This document shows, one piece after another, positions 19,066 through 28,770 of a stretch of 64,000 bases of DNA. The DNA is from Blautia sp. (GTDB lineage Bacteria; Bacillota; Clostridia; Lachnospirales; Lachnospiraceae): contig JAMPFM010000004.1 of assembly GCA_023664455.1 (NCBI GenBank), positions 33,747 to 97,746 on the forward strand, in the 5' to 3' direction. Each line of letters opens with the position of its first letter. Within the stretch, counting starts at the first letter, position 1. The translations under genes and the position numbers were made by a program. The notes under the pieces are model-generated. The model searched no databases, was not told the origin of the DNA, and worked only from the letters and a program-made list of their open reading frames with translations.

Positions 19066-20079
19066 CTACTCTTCCCAGGGTATTAACGGATTTTCAATCT
19101 TCTTATCCCGAAGCATCAGGCTTCCTACCGCTTCCGCCGCCGATTTTCCCTCAAATAAAACCTCGTTCACCTGCTCGATAATCGGAAGCTGCACATCGTA
19201 CTTCCTGGCAAGTCCTATAGCGGCTTTCGCTGAATAAACGCCCTCTACCACCATTTTGACTTCCGCCATCGCCGCTTCCATTGTATAGCCTTTTCCAATC
19301 AGGATGCCGGCACGCCGGTTTCTGGAATGCATGGAAGCACAGGTAACAATCAAATCCCCAATACCGGTCAGTCCGCAGAAAGTTTCCCATTTGCCGCCCA
19401 TCGCGGTTCCCAGTCTTGCGATTTCAGCGATTCCCCTTGTAATCAGCGCGGCTTTCGTATTGTCCCCATAACCAAGCCCATCCGCAATACCGGCTGCAAG
19501 CGCAACGACATTTTTCAGGGCGGCGCCAAGCTCGATACCAAGCACGTCTGGGCTGATATATACACGGAAGACTTTATTCATAAAAATATTCTGCAGATAT
19601 TCCGCCGTCTTTTTTTTCTGTGCGCCGACTACAATTGTAGTCGGGATTCCTTTTCCGACCTCTTCCGCATGGGATGGACCGGACAACACTGCAACTTCCG
19701 CCTGTGGGATTTCCTCTTCAATGATTTGGGACAAGGTAAGCAGCGTAGACTCTTCGATGCCCTTCGCCACGTTGACAATCAACTGACCCTCTTTTACATA
19801 GGGCGCCATGCTCTTAGATGTGCTCCTTGTAAATGGAGAAGGCACCGCCAGCACCAGAATTTCTTTCCCTTCTACTGCCGCCTGTAAATCCGTCGTAAAT
19901 TCCATATTCTCCGGTAACTTTACGCCCGGCAGTTTCTCTTTATGTTCATGCTCCCTTCGCAGCATCTCGATTTCCTTTTCCATAATCGACCAGACTGTCA
20001 CCGTATGCCCGTTATGGTGAAGCAATAATGCCAGCGCCGTTCCCCAGCTTCCCGCCCCGATGATACTGATATCCGCCAT
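19066..20079 (-). CDS. gpsA: NAD(P)H-dependent glycerol-3-phosphate dehydrogenase
   Basis: GpsA reduces dihydroxyacetone phosphate to sn-glycerol 3-phosphate for phospholipid synthesis. The 337-residue protein begins with the dinucleotide motif SIIGAGSWGTALALLL and has the VNVAKGIEE, LSGPSHAEEV and GIELGAALKNVVALAAG motifs containing the catalytic lysine, plus the C-terminal GLTGIGDL segment. Start at 20079 follows AAAGGAG. It lies downstream of plsY, which uses its product, so the two are functionally linked. Confidence 0.96.
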   Translation of the reverse strand: MADISIIGAGSWGTALALLLHHNGHTVTVWSIMEKEIEMLRREHEHKEKLPGVKLPENMEFTTDLQAAVEGKEILVLAVPSPFTRSTSKSMAPYVKEGQLIVNVAKGIEESTLLTLSQIIEEEIPQAEVAVLSGPSHAEEVGKGIPTTIVVGAQKKKTAEYLQNIFMNKVFRVYISPDVLGIELGAALKNVVALAAGIADGLGYGDNTKAALITRGIAEIARLGTAMGGKWETFCGLTGIGDLIVTCASMHSRNRRAGILIGKGYTMEAAMAEVKMVVEGVYSAKAAIGLARKYDVQLPIIEQVNEVLFEGKSAAEAVGSLMLRDKKIENPLIPWEE

Positions 20080-20169
20080 GCTGATTATCTCCTTTCCTGC
20101 TTTTCCTTGATTTCCCATGAAATTTTGTCTTTCCCGCTTCGTCTTCTTTTCCTGCTCTGTCTATGCTTT

Positions 20170-20847
20170 TCACTTTTCTTTCTCTGTCTGCTTTTCCGAA
20201 TCCTTCTGCTCTTTATGCGTCAGATAAGTCTTGCGCTCTTCCCCTTTTAACAGGCGGGCAATATTTTCCCGGTGCTTATAATAAGCCATAACCGTTAAAA
20301 ATGCCGCAAGGATATAAAGTTCGGTTAAATGTGCCTGACTCATTCCGAAAATCCCCATCTGCCCCAACACTACGATTTCAATGATGAAACCCGCATAAAC
20401 AAGCAAAGACCCTAAAGAAACATAATGCGTCGTAAAGAAGGTGACAAAAAACAGCAGCACGCCCATCGGTATGAAATAAGGGTGAAAGGATAAAATCAGC
20501 CCTGCTGTTGCCGCGATACCTTTCCCGCCCTTAAATTTCAGGTAAAAGGGAAAATTGTGTCCCAAAATCGCGCCTGTCGCCGCATAAAGTTTCAACAGAT
20601 AGATCATATCTGGATGACTTTTTCCAAATAATACGCCCGTAATGACAATCGCAAGAATACACTTGATAATATCACCAAAAAGCACAAGCAATCCTGCTTT
20701 CGTCCCAAGTACCCGCATGGTATTCGTAGTGCCCGCGTTTCCGCTGCCATAATCTCTGATATCTATCCCATGCAGCTTCCCGTAGATATATGCCGTCTGA
20801 AAAAGCCCGAAAACATAGCCTATCAATAAACAAATAATCCGTTCCAC
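20170..20847 (-). CDS. plsY: Acyl-phosphate:glycerol-3-phosphate acyltransferase
   Basis: PlsY moves an acyl group from acyl-phosphate to glycerol 3-phosphate at the membrane. The 225-residue protein has five predicted membrane segments, the motif RDYGSGNAGTTNTMRVLG, the GHNFPFYLKFKGGKGIAATAG phosphate loop, and the ASLGSLL-like third motif (HYVSLGSLLVYAGF). The C-terminal tail is charged and unusually long (Lys/Glu rich). It starts one base after the der stop. Its acyl-phosphate donor is made by PlsX, encoded elsewhere in the window. Confidence 0.95.
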   Translation of the reverse strand: MERIICLLIGYVFGLFQTAYIYGKLHGIDIRDYGSGNAGTTNTMRVLGTKAGLLVLFGDIIKCILAIVITGVLFGKSHPDMIYLLKLYAATGAILGHNFPFYLKFKGGKGIAATAGLILSFHPYFIPMGVLLFFVTFFTTHYVSLGSLLVYAGFIIEIVVLGQMGIFGMSQAHLTELYILAAFLTVMAYYKHRENIARLLKGEERKTYLTHKEQKDSEKQTEKEK

Positions 20848-20848
20848 T

Positions 20849-22189
20849 TTACTTTTTTTCCTTTCTCTCTCTTATGATGAATTTCAACGGGGTGCCTTTA
20901 AATCCGAAGGCTTCCCGAATCTGATTCTCGATATATCTCGTGTAGGAAAAGTGCATCAATTCCTTATCGTTTACAAAAATAACAAAGGTAGGCGGTTTTA
21001 TCGCTACTTGCGTAATATAGTAAAGGCGCAGTCTTTTCCCTTTATCCGAGGGGGGCTGCTGTAAGGCTACCGCTTCCGCCATAATCTCGTTTAATACGCC
21101 TGTGGCTACCCGCATTGCGTGGTTTTCATATACCGCATTGATGATGTCATACAGCTTAAACAGCCGCTGTCCCGTCTGCGCGGATATAAAAGTAATCTCT
21201 GCATAGGACATAAAAGAAAGTATCTGTCTGATTTTCTGGGTGTACTGGTTCACGGTTTTATTATCTTTTTCTATCGCATCCCATTTATTGACTGCGATGA
21301 TTGTCGCCTTTCCCCTGTCATGGGCGATTCCCGCTATCTTGGCGTCCTGTTCGGTAACGCCTTCCTTCGCGTCGATGACAAGCACGACGATATCCGCGCG
21401 CTCTACTGCGGATACGGTACGGATAATCATATACCGTTCTAATTCTTCCTTGATTTTATTTTTACGCCGCAGCCCCGCCGTATCTATGAAAACATATTCT
21501 TTTCCCTGATAGGTGATATCCGTATCAATCGCATCCCGCGTCGTTCCTGCAATATCGGATACGATAACCCGGTTTTCCCCAATCAGTTTATTGATAATGG
21601 AAGATTTTCCCACATTGGGTTTTCCTACGATAGCGACTTTGATTCGCTCATCTTCTTCCTCTTCCGTATCCAAATCTTCTTTAAAATGAGAAACCACCTC
21701 GTCCAACATCTCTCCCAGTCCCAGCTTATTGGTGGAAGAAATCGGAAATGGTTCTCCAATGCCCAGATTATAAAATTCGTAAATATCCGCATTATATTTC
21801 TGAAAATCATCCACTTTATTGACAGTCAGCACGACCGGCTTGGCGCTTCTGCGCAGCATATCCGCAACTTTGGAATCCGCATCTAAAAGTCCCTGTCTGA
21901 CGTCTACCATAAAAATAATAACATCCGCGGTGTCAATGGCTATCTGCGCCTGTTCCCGCATCTGTGATAAAATAATGTCTTTACTGTCCGGTTCGATGCC
22001 GCCCGTATCAACCAACGTAAAATATTTGTCTAACCAGGATACATCCGCATAAATTCTGTCTCTGGTAATACCTGGAGTGTCTTTTACAATCGATATCCTC
22101 TCTCCCGCCAATGCATTAAACAGCGTGGACTTTCCCACATTCGGTCTTCCTACTACTGCTACAATTGGTCTGGACGTTTTCTTCGCCAT
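20849..22189 (-). CDS. der: Ribosome-assembly GTPase Der/EngA
   Basis: A 446-residue GTPase with two tandem G domains: [14 protein letters not shown] with DTGGI, and [14 protein letters not shown] with DTAGLRRK, followed by a C-terminal KH-like domain ending [12 protein letters not shown]. It acts in 50S subunit maturation. It follows the DUF512 gene by 31 bases and precedes plsY by one base, the common clostridial order. Confidence 0.97.
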   Translation of the reverse strand: MAKKTSRPIVAVVGRPNVGKSTLFNALAGERISIVKDTPGITRDRIYADVSWLDKYFTLVDTGGIEPDSKDIILSQMREQAQIAIDTADVIIFMVDVRQGLLDADSKVADMLRRSAKPVVLTVNKVDDFQKYNADIYEFYNLGIGEPFPISSTNKLGLGEMLDEVVSHFKEDLDTEEEEDERIKVAIVGKPNVGKSSIINKLIGENRVIVSDIAGTTRDAIDTDITYQGKEYVFIDTAGLRRKNKIKEELERYMIIRTVSAVERADIVVLVIDAKEGVTEQDAKIAGIAHDRGKATIIAVNKWDAIEKDNKTVNQYTQKIRQILSFMSYAEITFISAQTGQRLFKLYDIINAVYENHAMRVATGVLNEIMAEAVALQQPPSDKGKRLRLYYITQVAIKPPTFVIFVNDKELMHFSYTRYIENQIREAFGFKGTPLKFIIRERKEKK

Positions 22190-22220
22190 AGTTTCTCCTT
22201 TAATCTATCCTACTCTTATT

Positions 22221-23558
22221 CTACTTCGCCTGTTTTCTTTTCAGAATCGTATTTACAAAGTCATGTCCGCTTGATTTTACAATATCTGCCTTCACTTGTA
22301 AAGCTTTTTCCAATTCCGGCAGCGTAATATCATCCAGGAAATAATCTGCCCCGCTTCTTAAAACATTCTGTGGCAGAAGAATCCGTTTTCCCAATGGTTT
22401 CCCCTGTAATTGTCCGATGATATCCTGTCCTGTCAGCAGCCCGGACACCGTAATCTGTTCCCCAAAAAAATCATTGGTAATCGCATAAACACGGATTGTC
22501 AACGCCGGGAAACGCTGCATCATGGCATCCGCCATCCGCTGGATATAAGGATAGGCCAGTCTGCCTGTCACGAGGGATAACTCTTCTTTTGGCACTTGTA
22601 TCCCATCTTCTTGTAAAAGCGCATCCATTGCCTCTCTAAATTCTTCCATTTGCAGACGCAGCATTCCTACCCCGTTTTCCAACTGTAAATACCCGTCGTA
22701 GCGCTCCTCTTCCGGCAGTTCTTCTTCCGCCAGAATATACCATTCATCGGAAGCATGTACAAAATGAACGCCATATTCTTTATAAATTTTTTCCTGCCAT
22801 CTATGAATACACTCCAGAACACGGACCGCGTCTTCCTTTCCAAAAGGCTCAAGCGGAAACAATCCCTCCCGATACTTTGAGAGTCCGACCGGAACCACGG
22901 ATACGCTTTCCAAATGCGGCAGATACGCCGTCAAATCTGAAATGCTCCTTTCCAGCTCCTTGCCATCGTTAATCCCTTTGCATAAAACAATCTGTCCGTT
23001 CATGGCAACGCCCGCCTCATAAAGTCTCTCAACCCGTTTCAAGGCTTCCCCCGCAAAACGGTTGTTCAGCATTTTGCAGCGAAGCGCAGGGTTCGTCGTC
23101 TGAAAGGAAATATTAATCGGCGATAAATGGTATCGTATGACTCTTTCAATATCCTTATCGGACATATTGGTCAGCGTCACATAGTTACCCTGTAAAAAGG
23201 ACAACCTGGAATCATCATCTTTAAAATACAGCGTATCCCGCATTCCTTTGGGCATCTGGTCAATAAAACAGAAGATACATTTATTATGACAGGAGCGGTA
23301 CTCATCCATTAATCCATTTTCAAATTCCAGCCCCAAATCTTCACTGTATTCTTTATCGATTTCCAGCAGCCATTCCTCGCCGTTTTGTTTCTGAATCAAT
23401 ACTTCAATATATTCATCCTGTATCAAATATTGATAATCAAAAATATCCTCTATCCCGTTACCGTTTATCTGCAGCAGCGTATCGCCGGGCTCTATGCCAA
23501 GCTCCTCGGCAATGGATAAACGGCGGACTGTTTTAATGATATGTCTGGTGTCTGCCAT
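22221..23558 (-). CDS. DUF512 radical-SAM-like protein with N-terminal PDZ-like domain
   Basis: A 445-residue protein. Residues ~1-60 form a PDZ-like module (RLSIAEELGIEPGDTLLQIN); at about residue 94 a cysteine cluster CHNKCIFCFIDQMPKGMR binds an Fe-S cluster in radical-SAM style; a DUF512 C-terminal domain follows with NDFFGEQITVSGLLTGQDI. The reaction is unknown; the family is nearly always next to der in Clostridia, as here. Start ATG at 23558 has AAGGAAGGAG; the frame extends nine codons further. Confidence 0.87.
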   Translation of the reverse strand: MADTRHIIKTVRRLSIAEELGIEPGDTLLQINGNGIEDIFDYQYLIQDEYIEVLIQKQNGEEWLLEIDKEYSEDLGLEFENGLMDEYRSCHNKCIFCFIDQMPKGMRDTLYFKDDDSRLSFLQGNYVTLTNMSDKDIERVIRYHLSPINISFQTTNPALRCKMLNNRFAGEALKRVERLYEAGVAMNGQIVLCKGINDGKELERSISDLTAYLPHLESVSVVPVGLSKYREGLFPLEPFGKEDAVRVLECIHRWQEKIYKEYGVHFVHASDEWYILAEEELPEEERYDGYLQLENGVGMLRLQMEEFREAMDALLQEDGIQVPKEELSLVTGRLAYPYIQRMADAMMQRFPALTIRVYAITNDFFGEQITVSGLLTGQDIIGQLQGKPLGKRILLPQNVLRSGADYFLDDITLPELEKALQVKADIVKSSGHDFVNTILKRKQAK

Positions 23559-24017
23559 GTGGTCTCCTTCCTTGAAAAGCACCATGCAACCTCGATTCCG
23601 CTGCGCTTCATCCTGGTCCGGTCTGGCGCCCTATAGAAAATTATGCACAATTTCCGCTTAGAAAGCAAGCTTTCACGCGGAAATTGCGCATATTTTCTGC
23701 ATGGTCTGAGAGCACGGAAATCAATTTTCAGTCAGCTCTTTCACACTAAACCGGCAGGACAGATAGAAATCCCGCGAAGGTCCTTGAAAAACGCCGGCAC
23801 TTAGTGAAAAAGGCGCAACGCGGCTTTTGAACTTAGTACCGCTGCGTTTTTCACGGCGCGAGAGCGTGCCTTCGAGGGATTTCTATCTGCCCTGTCTCAA
23901 TATCTACATGCTGACTGAAAATTGATTCTTATGGTCTGAGGTAGAAACAACTTGACGTGTGTGCGGCATAATGTTATAAAGTAAGTGACAGACTTAATTT
24001 ACAGATAGGAGAAAACT
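23559..24017. other. Divergent spacer with long nested inverted repeats (possible structured RNA or palindromic element)
   Basis: 459 bases between divergent genes. Palindrome A (23635-23698): 22-23 nt arms matching except for one substitution and one indel. Palindrome B (23717-23928): outer arms of about 18 nt (GCTGACTGAAAATTGATT at 23910 onward), a second pair of 19 nt with one mismatch (23755-23773 / 23876-23894), then CGAAGG/CCTTCG, GAAAAACGC/GCGTTTTTC and an apical stem around 23808-23828. No coding frame matches. Only the last ~70 bases look like the prs promoter region. Confidence 0.75.
23952..23980 (+). promoter_or_regulatory. Sigma-A promoter of prs
   Basis: TTGACG (23952-23957) and TATAAA (23975-23980) with a 17-bp spacer, 38 bases before the prs start. 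Confidence 0.8.
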
Positions 24018-25211
24018 ATGCCTAATATAGAAGAATTGAAAACTGCAATGCCGGTGGCGCCTATTATGATTCTGACTACGGACGCTGCCATGCCATTATC
24101 CCGCAAGATTAATAATTACTTAGTGGAATTTCGCCAGAACCTGAATAACAGCTTTAAAAACGACCCTGCATTTTATGGATATATGGAAGAGAATTATCTG
24201 CTTAAAGTGGATTGTCCCCGTTTCGAGAATGGCGAAGGGAAGGCCGTCCTTAATACTTCTGTCCGGGGAAAAGATATTTTTATTCTGACGGATGTCTGTA
24301 ACCATAGCATTACCTATCAGATGAATGGTTTTACCAACCATATGTCCCCAGACGACCACTATCAGGATTTAAAAAGAATTATCGCTGCAATCAACGGCAA
24401 AGCCCACCGGATTAATGTCATCATGCCCTTTCTCTATGAGGGAAGGCAGCATAAAAGAACTGGACGGGAATCTTTGGACTGCGCATACGCGATTGAGGAA
24501 TTGATGGATATGGGCGTTTCCAATTTCATCACGTTTGACGCCCACGACCCGCGGGTGCAAAATTCCGTTCCGTTAAAGGGATTTGACAATTATACGCCCC
24601 ACTATCAGTTTATGCGGGCGCTGCTTCATACGGAAGATGACCTTTTTATTGATAAGGATCATATTATCGTAATCAGCCCGGATGAGGGCGCGCTTGACAG
24701 AGCCGTATATTTTGCAAACGTACTCGGCGTAGATACGGGTATGTTTTACAAACGCCGCGACTACTCTACCATCGTAAACGGTAAAAACCCGATTGTTGCC
24801 CATGAATTTCTCGGCGACAATATCGACGGTAAGGACGTTATCATCATTGACGACATGATTTCATCCGGCGGCAGTATGATTGACACGGCGAAGCAGTTAA
24901 AAAAGATGAATGCCAAACGGGTTTTTATCTGCGCTACTTTCGGTCTGTTTACAGACGGTTTAGCCGCGTTTGACGACGCCTACGAGAAATGTTATTTCGA
25001 CCGTATCATTACGACGAATATGTGCTACCAGCTGCCGGAATTAAGGGACAAGCCCTACTATCAGGAAGCGGACATGAGTAAATTCATTGCTTCTATCATT
25101 AATTTTATGAACCACGATGTTTCCATGTCCAATATTTATACGCCTACGGAAAAAATTAACCGTATCCTTGCAAAGTATAATAACCGGGAAATGGACGCGC
25201 TTTATAATTAA
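24018..25211 (+). CDS. prs: Ribose-phosphate pyrophosphokinase, long form
   Basis: PRPP synthetase makes phosphoribosyl pyrophosphate for nucleotide, histidine and tryptophan synthesis. The 397-residue protein is about 80 residues longer than the usual ~315-residue enzyme, with extra N-terminal and internal segments. It has the flexible-loop-like FLYEGRQHKRTGRES segment, the FDAHDPRVQN motif, and the PRPP loop DVIIIDDMISSGGSM. AGGAG precedes the ATG by seven bases. Monocistronic: own promoter and a downstream bidirectional terminator. Confidence 0.92.
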   Translation: MPNIEELKTAMPVAPIMILTTDAAMPLSRKINNYLVEFRQNLNNSFKNDPAFYGYMEENYLLKVDCPRFENGEGKAVLNTSVRGKDIFILTDVCNHSITYQMNGFTNHMSPDDHYQDLKRIIAAINGKAHRINVIMPFLYEGRQHKRTGRESLDCAYAIEELMDMGVSNFITFDAHDPRVQNSVPLKGFDNYTPHYQFMRALLHTEDDLFIDKDHIIVISPDEGALDRAVYFANVLGVDTGMFYKRRDYSTIVNGKNPIVAHEFLGDNIDGKDVIIIDDMISSGGSMIDTAKQLKKMNAKRVFICATFGLFTDGLAAFDDAYEKCYFDRIITTNMCYQLPELRDKPYYQEADMSKFIASIINFMNHDVSMSNIYTPTEKINRILAKYNNREMDALYN

Positions 25212-25222
25212 GTTTTAGAAAA

Positions 25223-25266
25223 AAGGACTTTCGATGGACATGGGTTTTCTGTCCTTGAAAGTCCTT
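25223..25266. terminator. Bidirectional terminator between prs and the histidine kinase
   Basis: A perfect 10-bp outer stem AAGGACTTTC / GAAAGTCCTT with an inner GGACA/TGTCC stem. On the minus strand it is followed by a TTTTTTC run, serving the histidine kinase gene; on the plus strand a weaker ATATTTC run serves prs. Confidence 0.85.
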
Positions 25267-25282
25267 ATATTTCTAATCTTCC

Positions 25283-27937
25283 CTACCCTTTTTCCACCGT
25301 CTGAAACGTTATCACTACCTTAAACAAATCCCCGTCCAGCTGGATTTCAAAAGTACCGTGTTGTGCCTCCACCAGATTCTTAGCTATGGAAAGACCGAGT
25401 CCGCTTCCTTCCGTCGTTCTGGATTCATCCCCTCTGATAAAGCGCTCCGTCAGCTCTTCGGGATTGCAGTTTAGCGCCATTGCGGAAATATTTTTGATGG
25501 ATATTTCAAGGGTTTCCCGCTTCTGTTGATTATCTCCAAGCGTCTTCATCGTGATATAAACCCTTGTTCCCTCTAACGCATACTTATAAACATTATTAAA
25601 AAGATTTTCCATAACACGCCAGATACTTCTGCTATCCGCTTCAATGAGGGTGTGGGACGCCTTGATGTCCATAACGGGAGTCAGCGCTTTCTGCTCAAAT
25701 TTTTCCGAAAACTCGCCAATGGTCTGATGCAGCAGTTCCGTCAGATTGATTTTCTCAAAGTGCAGATTGATATTGCCGGAAGAAATTTTGCTGGCTTCCA
25801 CCAAATCGTCTGTCAACTGTTTCAAACGCTGGGATTTCTCATCCAGAACCTTGATATAACTCTGCACGCGCTCATTATCTACTTTTTCCCGTTTAATTAA
25901 ATCCACATAATTGATAATGGACGTGAGCGGCGTCTTAATGTCATGGGACACGTTGGTAATCAGATCCGCTTTCATACGCTCGTCTTTCATACTGACTTCC
26001 ACTGCATTTTTAATGCCTTTTCCAATGCTGTTTACGGATTTTGCCAGTACCAGATTATCGCCATGCAGTTTTTCCTGCTCTATCTGATAGGAAAAATCGC
26101 CTTCTGTGATAATCTCAATGCCTTTTACGATATTCTGCCGTTCTTTTACATCTTTATACAGCATAGCGCCAATCAGCATATCAATAAGAAAAGCAATGAA
26201 AATCCCCAAAAGAAACATGATAACATTGCCTGCCCGGTAAAGTAGCGCCATTCCAAACGCCACGACAAAACAGTTAAAGATAAGGAAAATCAGATACGGC
26301 ACCCAGGTACGGACCACAATATTTCCATTATCGTATAATTCCATCAGTAAGTCCGAGCATTTTTGCAAAATCCCTTTCAGATAACTATTGCTCCATAGTG
26401 TTTTTGCTTTCACTCTTCTGACCAGGCTATAATAGAAGAAGCAGAAAATAATATCCATGACAAACGCCACGATTCCGATTCCTATTTTGAACCAGAACGT
26501 ATAGATATCTTCATAATGCAGAATATTGCCCCAATTCATATCATAGGCTTCCATTGCCCCAATCAGAATGACTGCCGCAGAAAAGATTCCTAAGAAAAGC
26601 GCTGCTTCTGTAGGCATCTTATCAAATTTACCAAGACTGATGCAGCTATTTCCCTCTTCATCAATATCCCTGCCGGTTGTGCTGGTCAGATAAATAAGCA
26701 GTACAAAATAGAAAACAACCGCCGTCACCGCCAAAACAACCCACTGCCAGAAATAGGGCAGATAATTCTGAAAACCGGCTTTGCCCTGTACCAAAGCGTC
26801 ATTTACCGGATAGGAAGAATCCACGCCAATCCAGATTTTGATATTTTCGGGATAAGCGTAATCGTATTCTTTTACAATACTCTGAATCGTACTTTCTTTA
26901 ATCGAAGAATTGCTCTCATAAATCATTTCAGAGGGACTATAATACAAATATTTCCCATGAAACCCACCCTGAAATTTCTCTTGCAAGGCAGACGTCATGC
27001 CGTTTTCTTCCAAACGTTCCAGCGAAACACTGTCATCTATAAGACCTTCTATATTAGTGAAATATTCTGTATGCTCTCCCACCGTCTTTTCGATGCAGTA
27101 ACGGATATTGGTGTTCTGGGCATCATAATATTCCTGGTAATCCAGATATTCATTGTAATTATAGGACAGACTATACATCGCCGCCCTGAGATTCTCACAA
27201 AGCCCCTGATAGGACGTAAAATCTGACGTATACTCTTCGATGTTTTTCCCATCCGCCGTCTTATAACGATTGATTAAGACATTGACATCCAGTGTTTCTT
27301 CTTCATCATACCATCCATTATATTCGTCGATGGGCAGCATCACGGAGTTGGCGGATACATCATCCACAAACGTATAAGAACCGATATCCGACTTCATATA
27401 ATTGGCGTCCGAGGTATTATAATATTTACTGTTCGGGTCTATAATTGTCACCATAGTCTTGTCGGCCAAAAAATCTTTTGCCTGCTTCGCCGTCATGGAT
27501 ACGGTGGAATATTCCATTCCGTATTTCTGCCATTTTAACAAATCTTCCAGATAGTATCTTGCCGTCACATACTGTTCGGGCACTCCCTGTTCGCGGTAAT
27601 TGTATGCCGTAATATCGATAATTTTGCTACCGTCGAATACGCCGTCTGTTTCTAACTGGCTCCTGATGACGCCAAAGCGTATGATATCCGCTACCGCCTT
27701 ACCATACAAGGTATTAAATAGCGTGGAATCCTCATAAATTTTTTCCTGGTCAGAAGCATGCAGACTATAACTTTCATTGCCCGATAATCCCTGCACTATG
27801 ACTTTGGAGCCTGTCGTAATAATCAATATCGAAATTACCGCAATTACGATAAGGCAGTGCTGAAGTAACTGTAGAAACCCTCTGATCTTTTTCCCCGTTT
27901 TCGGCTTCTTGTTTTCATGATTGTCTTCCATTCCCAT
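25283..27937 (-). CDS. Large membrane sensor histidine kinase
   Basis: An 884-residue two-component sensor. A first membrane segment lies near residues 24-47, then a ~350-residue extracytoplasmic domain without a recognised fold, then a cluster of membrane helices (about 398-600), a HAMP-like linker, HisKA with NVSHDIKTPLTS (phospho-His near 664), and the ATPase domain with N box ENLFNNVYKYA (~780) and G box GSGLGLSIAKNLV (~850). It starts 18 bases after the response-regulator gene. The many helices between sensor and kinase are unlike simple two-helix kinases. The ligand is unknown; the large ectodomain suggests an envelope signal. Confidence 0.9.
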   Translation of the reverse strand: MGMEDNHENKKPKTGKKIRGFLQLLQHCLIVIAVISILIITTGSKVIVQGLSGNESYSLHASDQEKIYEDSTLFNTLYGKAVADIIRFGVIRSQLETDGVFDGSKIIDITAYNYREQGVPEQYVTARYYLEDLLKWQKYGMEYSTVSMTAKQAKDFLADKTMVTIIDPNSKYYNTSDANYMKSDIGSYTFVDDVSANSVMLPIDEYNGWYDEEETLDVNVLINRYKTADGKNIEEYTSDFTSYQGLCENLRAAMYSLSYNYNEYLDYQEYYDAQNTNIRYCIEKTVGEHTEYFTNIEGLIDDSVSLERLEENGMTSALQEKFQGGFHGKYLYYSPSEMIYESNSSIKESTIQSIVKEYDYAYPENIKIWIGVDSSYPVNDALVQGKAGFQNYLPYFWQWVVLAVTAVVFYFVLLIYLTSTTGRDIDEEGNSCISLGKFDKMPTEAALFLGIFSAAVILIGAMEAYDMNWGNILHYEDIYTFWFKIGIGIVAFVMDIIFCFFYYSLVRRVKAKTLWSNSYLKGILQKCSDLLMELYDNGNIVVRTWVPYLIFLIFNCFVVAFGMALLYRAGNVIMFLLGIFIAFLIDMLIGAMLYKDVKERQNIVKGIEIITEGDFSYQIEQEKLHGDNLVLAKSVNSIGKGIKNAVEVSMKDERMKADLITNVSHDIKTPLTSIINYVDLIKREKVDNERVQSYIKVLDEKSQRLKQLTDDLVEASKISSGNINLHFEKINLTELLHQTIGEFSEKFEQKALTPVMDIKASHTLIEADSRSIWRVMENLFNNVYKYALEGTRVYITMKTLGDNQQKRETLEISIKNISAMALNCNPEELTERFIRGDESRTTEGSGLGLSIAKNLVEAQHGTFEIQLDGDLFKVVITFQTVEKG

Positions 27938-27955
27938 ATCCTCCTAAGCGCATTC

Positions 27956-28663
27956 CTATGACTGTTTTTCGATTTTATATCCTACTCCCCATACAACTTT
28001 CAGATAACGCGGCTCCTTCGGGTTAATTTCAATTTTTTCCCGGATATGTCTGATATGTACGGCTACTGTATTGTCAGCGCCTATCGCCTCTTCGTTCCAG
28101 ATACTCTCATAAATCTGGTCAATGGAAAATACCCTGCCGCAATTCTTCACAAGTAACAGTAAGATATTGTACTCTATCGGCGTCAGTTTCACGCTTTCCC
28201 CATCCACCGTCACTTCCTTGGTATCGTCGTCGATCACCAGTCCGCCTACCTGGAATAAGGCGTTATTTTCTACATTAAGATTGCCAAGCATCGTATACCG
28301 TCTCAGATTGGATTTGACCCTTGCCACCAGCTCCAGCGGATTAAAGGGTTTCGTTACATAGTCGTCTGCACCGATATTCAACCCCAGAATCTTATCACTG
28401 TCCTCTGATTTGGCCGAAAGAATGATAATCGGAATACTGGAATACTCCCGAATTTTCAAAGTCGCATGAATGCCGTCTAACTTGGGCATCATGACGTCGA
28501 TGATGAGTAGATGGATAGTTGTTTCTTTCAAAATCCTGATTGCCTGCTCCCCATCATAGGCCTTGAAAATCTGATAGCCTTCCTGCAATAAATAAATCTC
28601 GATTGCATCTACGATTTCCTTATCATCATCACATACAAGAATATTTGCCATCTTTATAACCAT
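27956..28663 (-). CDS. OmpR-family response regulator
   Basis: A 235-residue regulator: receiver domain with acidic pocket CDDDKE, phospho-acceptor Asp in LLIIDVMMPKLDG (~55), and Lys in YVTKPFNP, followed by a winged-helix DNA-binding domain ending RYLKVVWGVGYKIE. It pairs with the histidine kinase 18 bases downstream. Start is uncertain: ATG at 28663 has AAAGGG only three bases away, while ATG at 28651 (MANILVCDDD) has a more usual protein start but a long spacing. Confidence 0.93.
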   Translation of the reverse strand: MVIKMANILVCDDDKEIVDAIEIYLLQEGYQIFKAYDGEQAIRILKETTIHLLIIDVMMPKLDGIHATLKIREYSSIPIIILSAKSEDSDKILGLNIGADDYVTKPFNPLELVARVKSNLRRYTMLGNLNVENNALFQVGGLVIDDDTKEVTVDGESVKLTPIEYNILLLLVKNCGRVFSIDQIYESIWNEEAIGADNTVAVHIRHIREKIEINPKEPRYLKVVWGVGYKIEKQS

Positions 28664-28770
28664 GTCCCTTTCTCAATGTGTAAATTTCTAAACGTTAATT
28701 TTATTGAATCATGAAAACTTAAAGGAATCTATAGGAAATTTTTTAATATTTTCTTAATTCCATTCTGATT

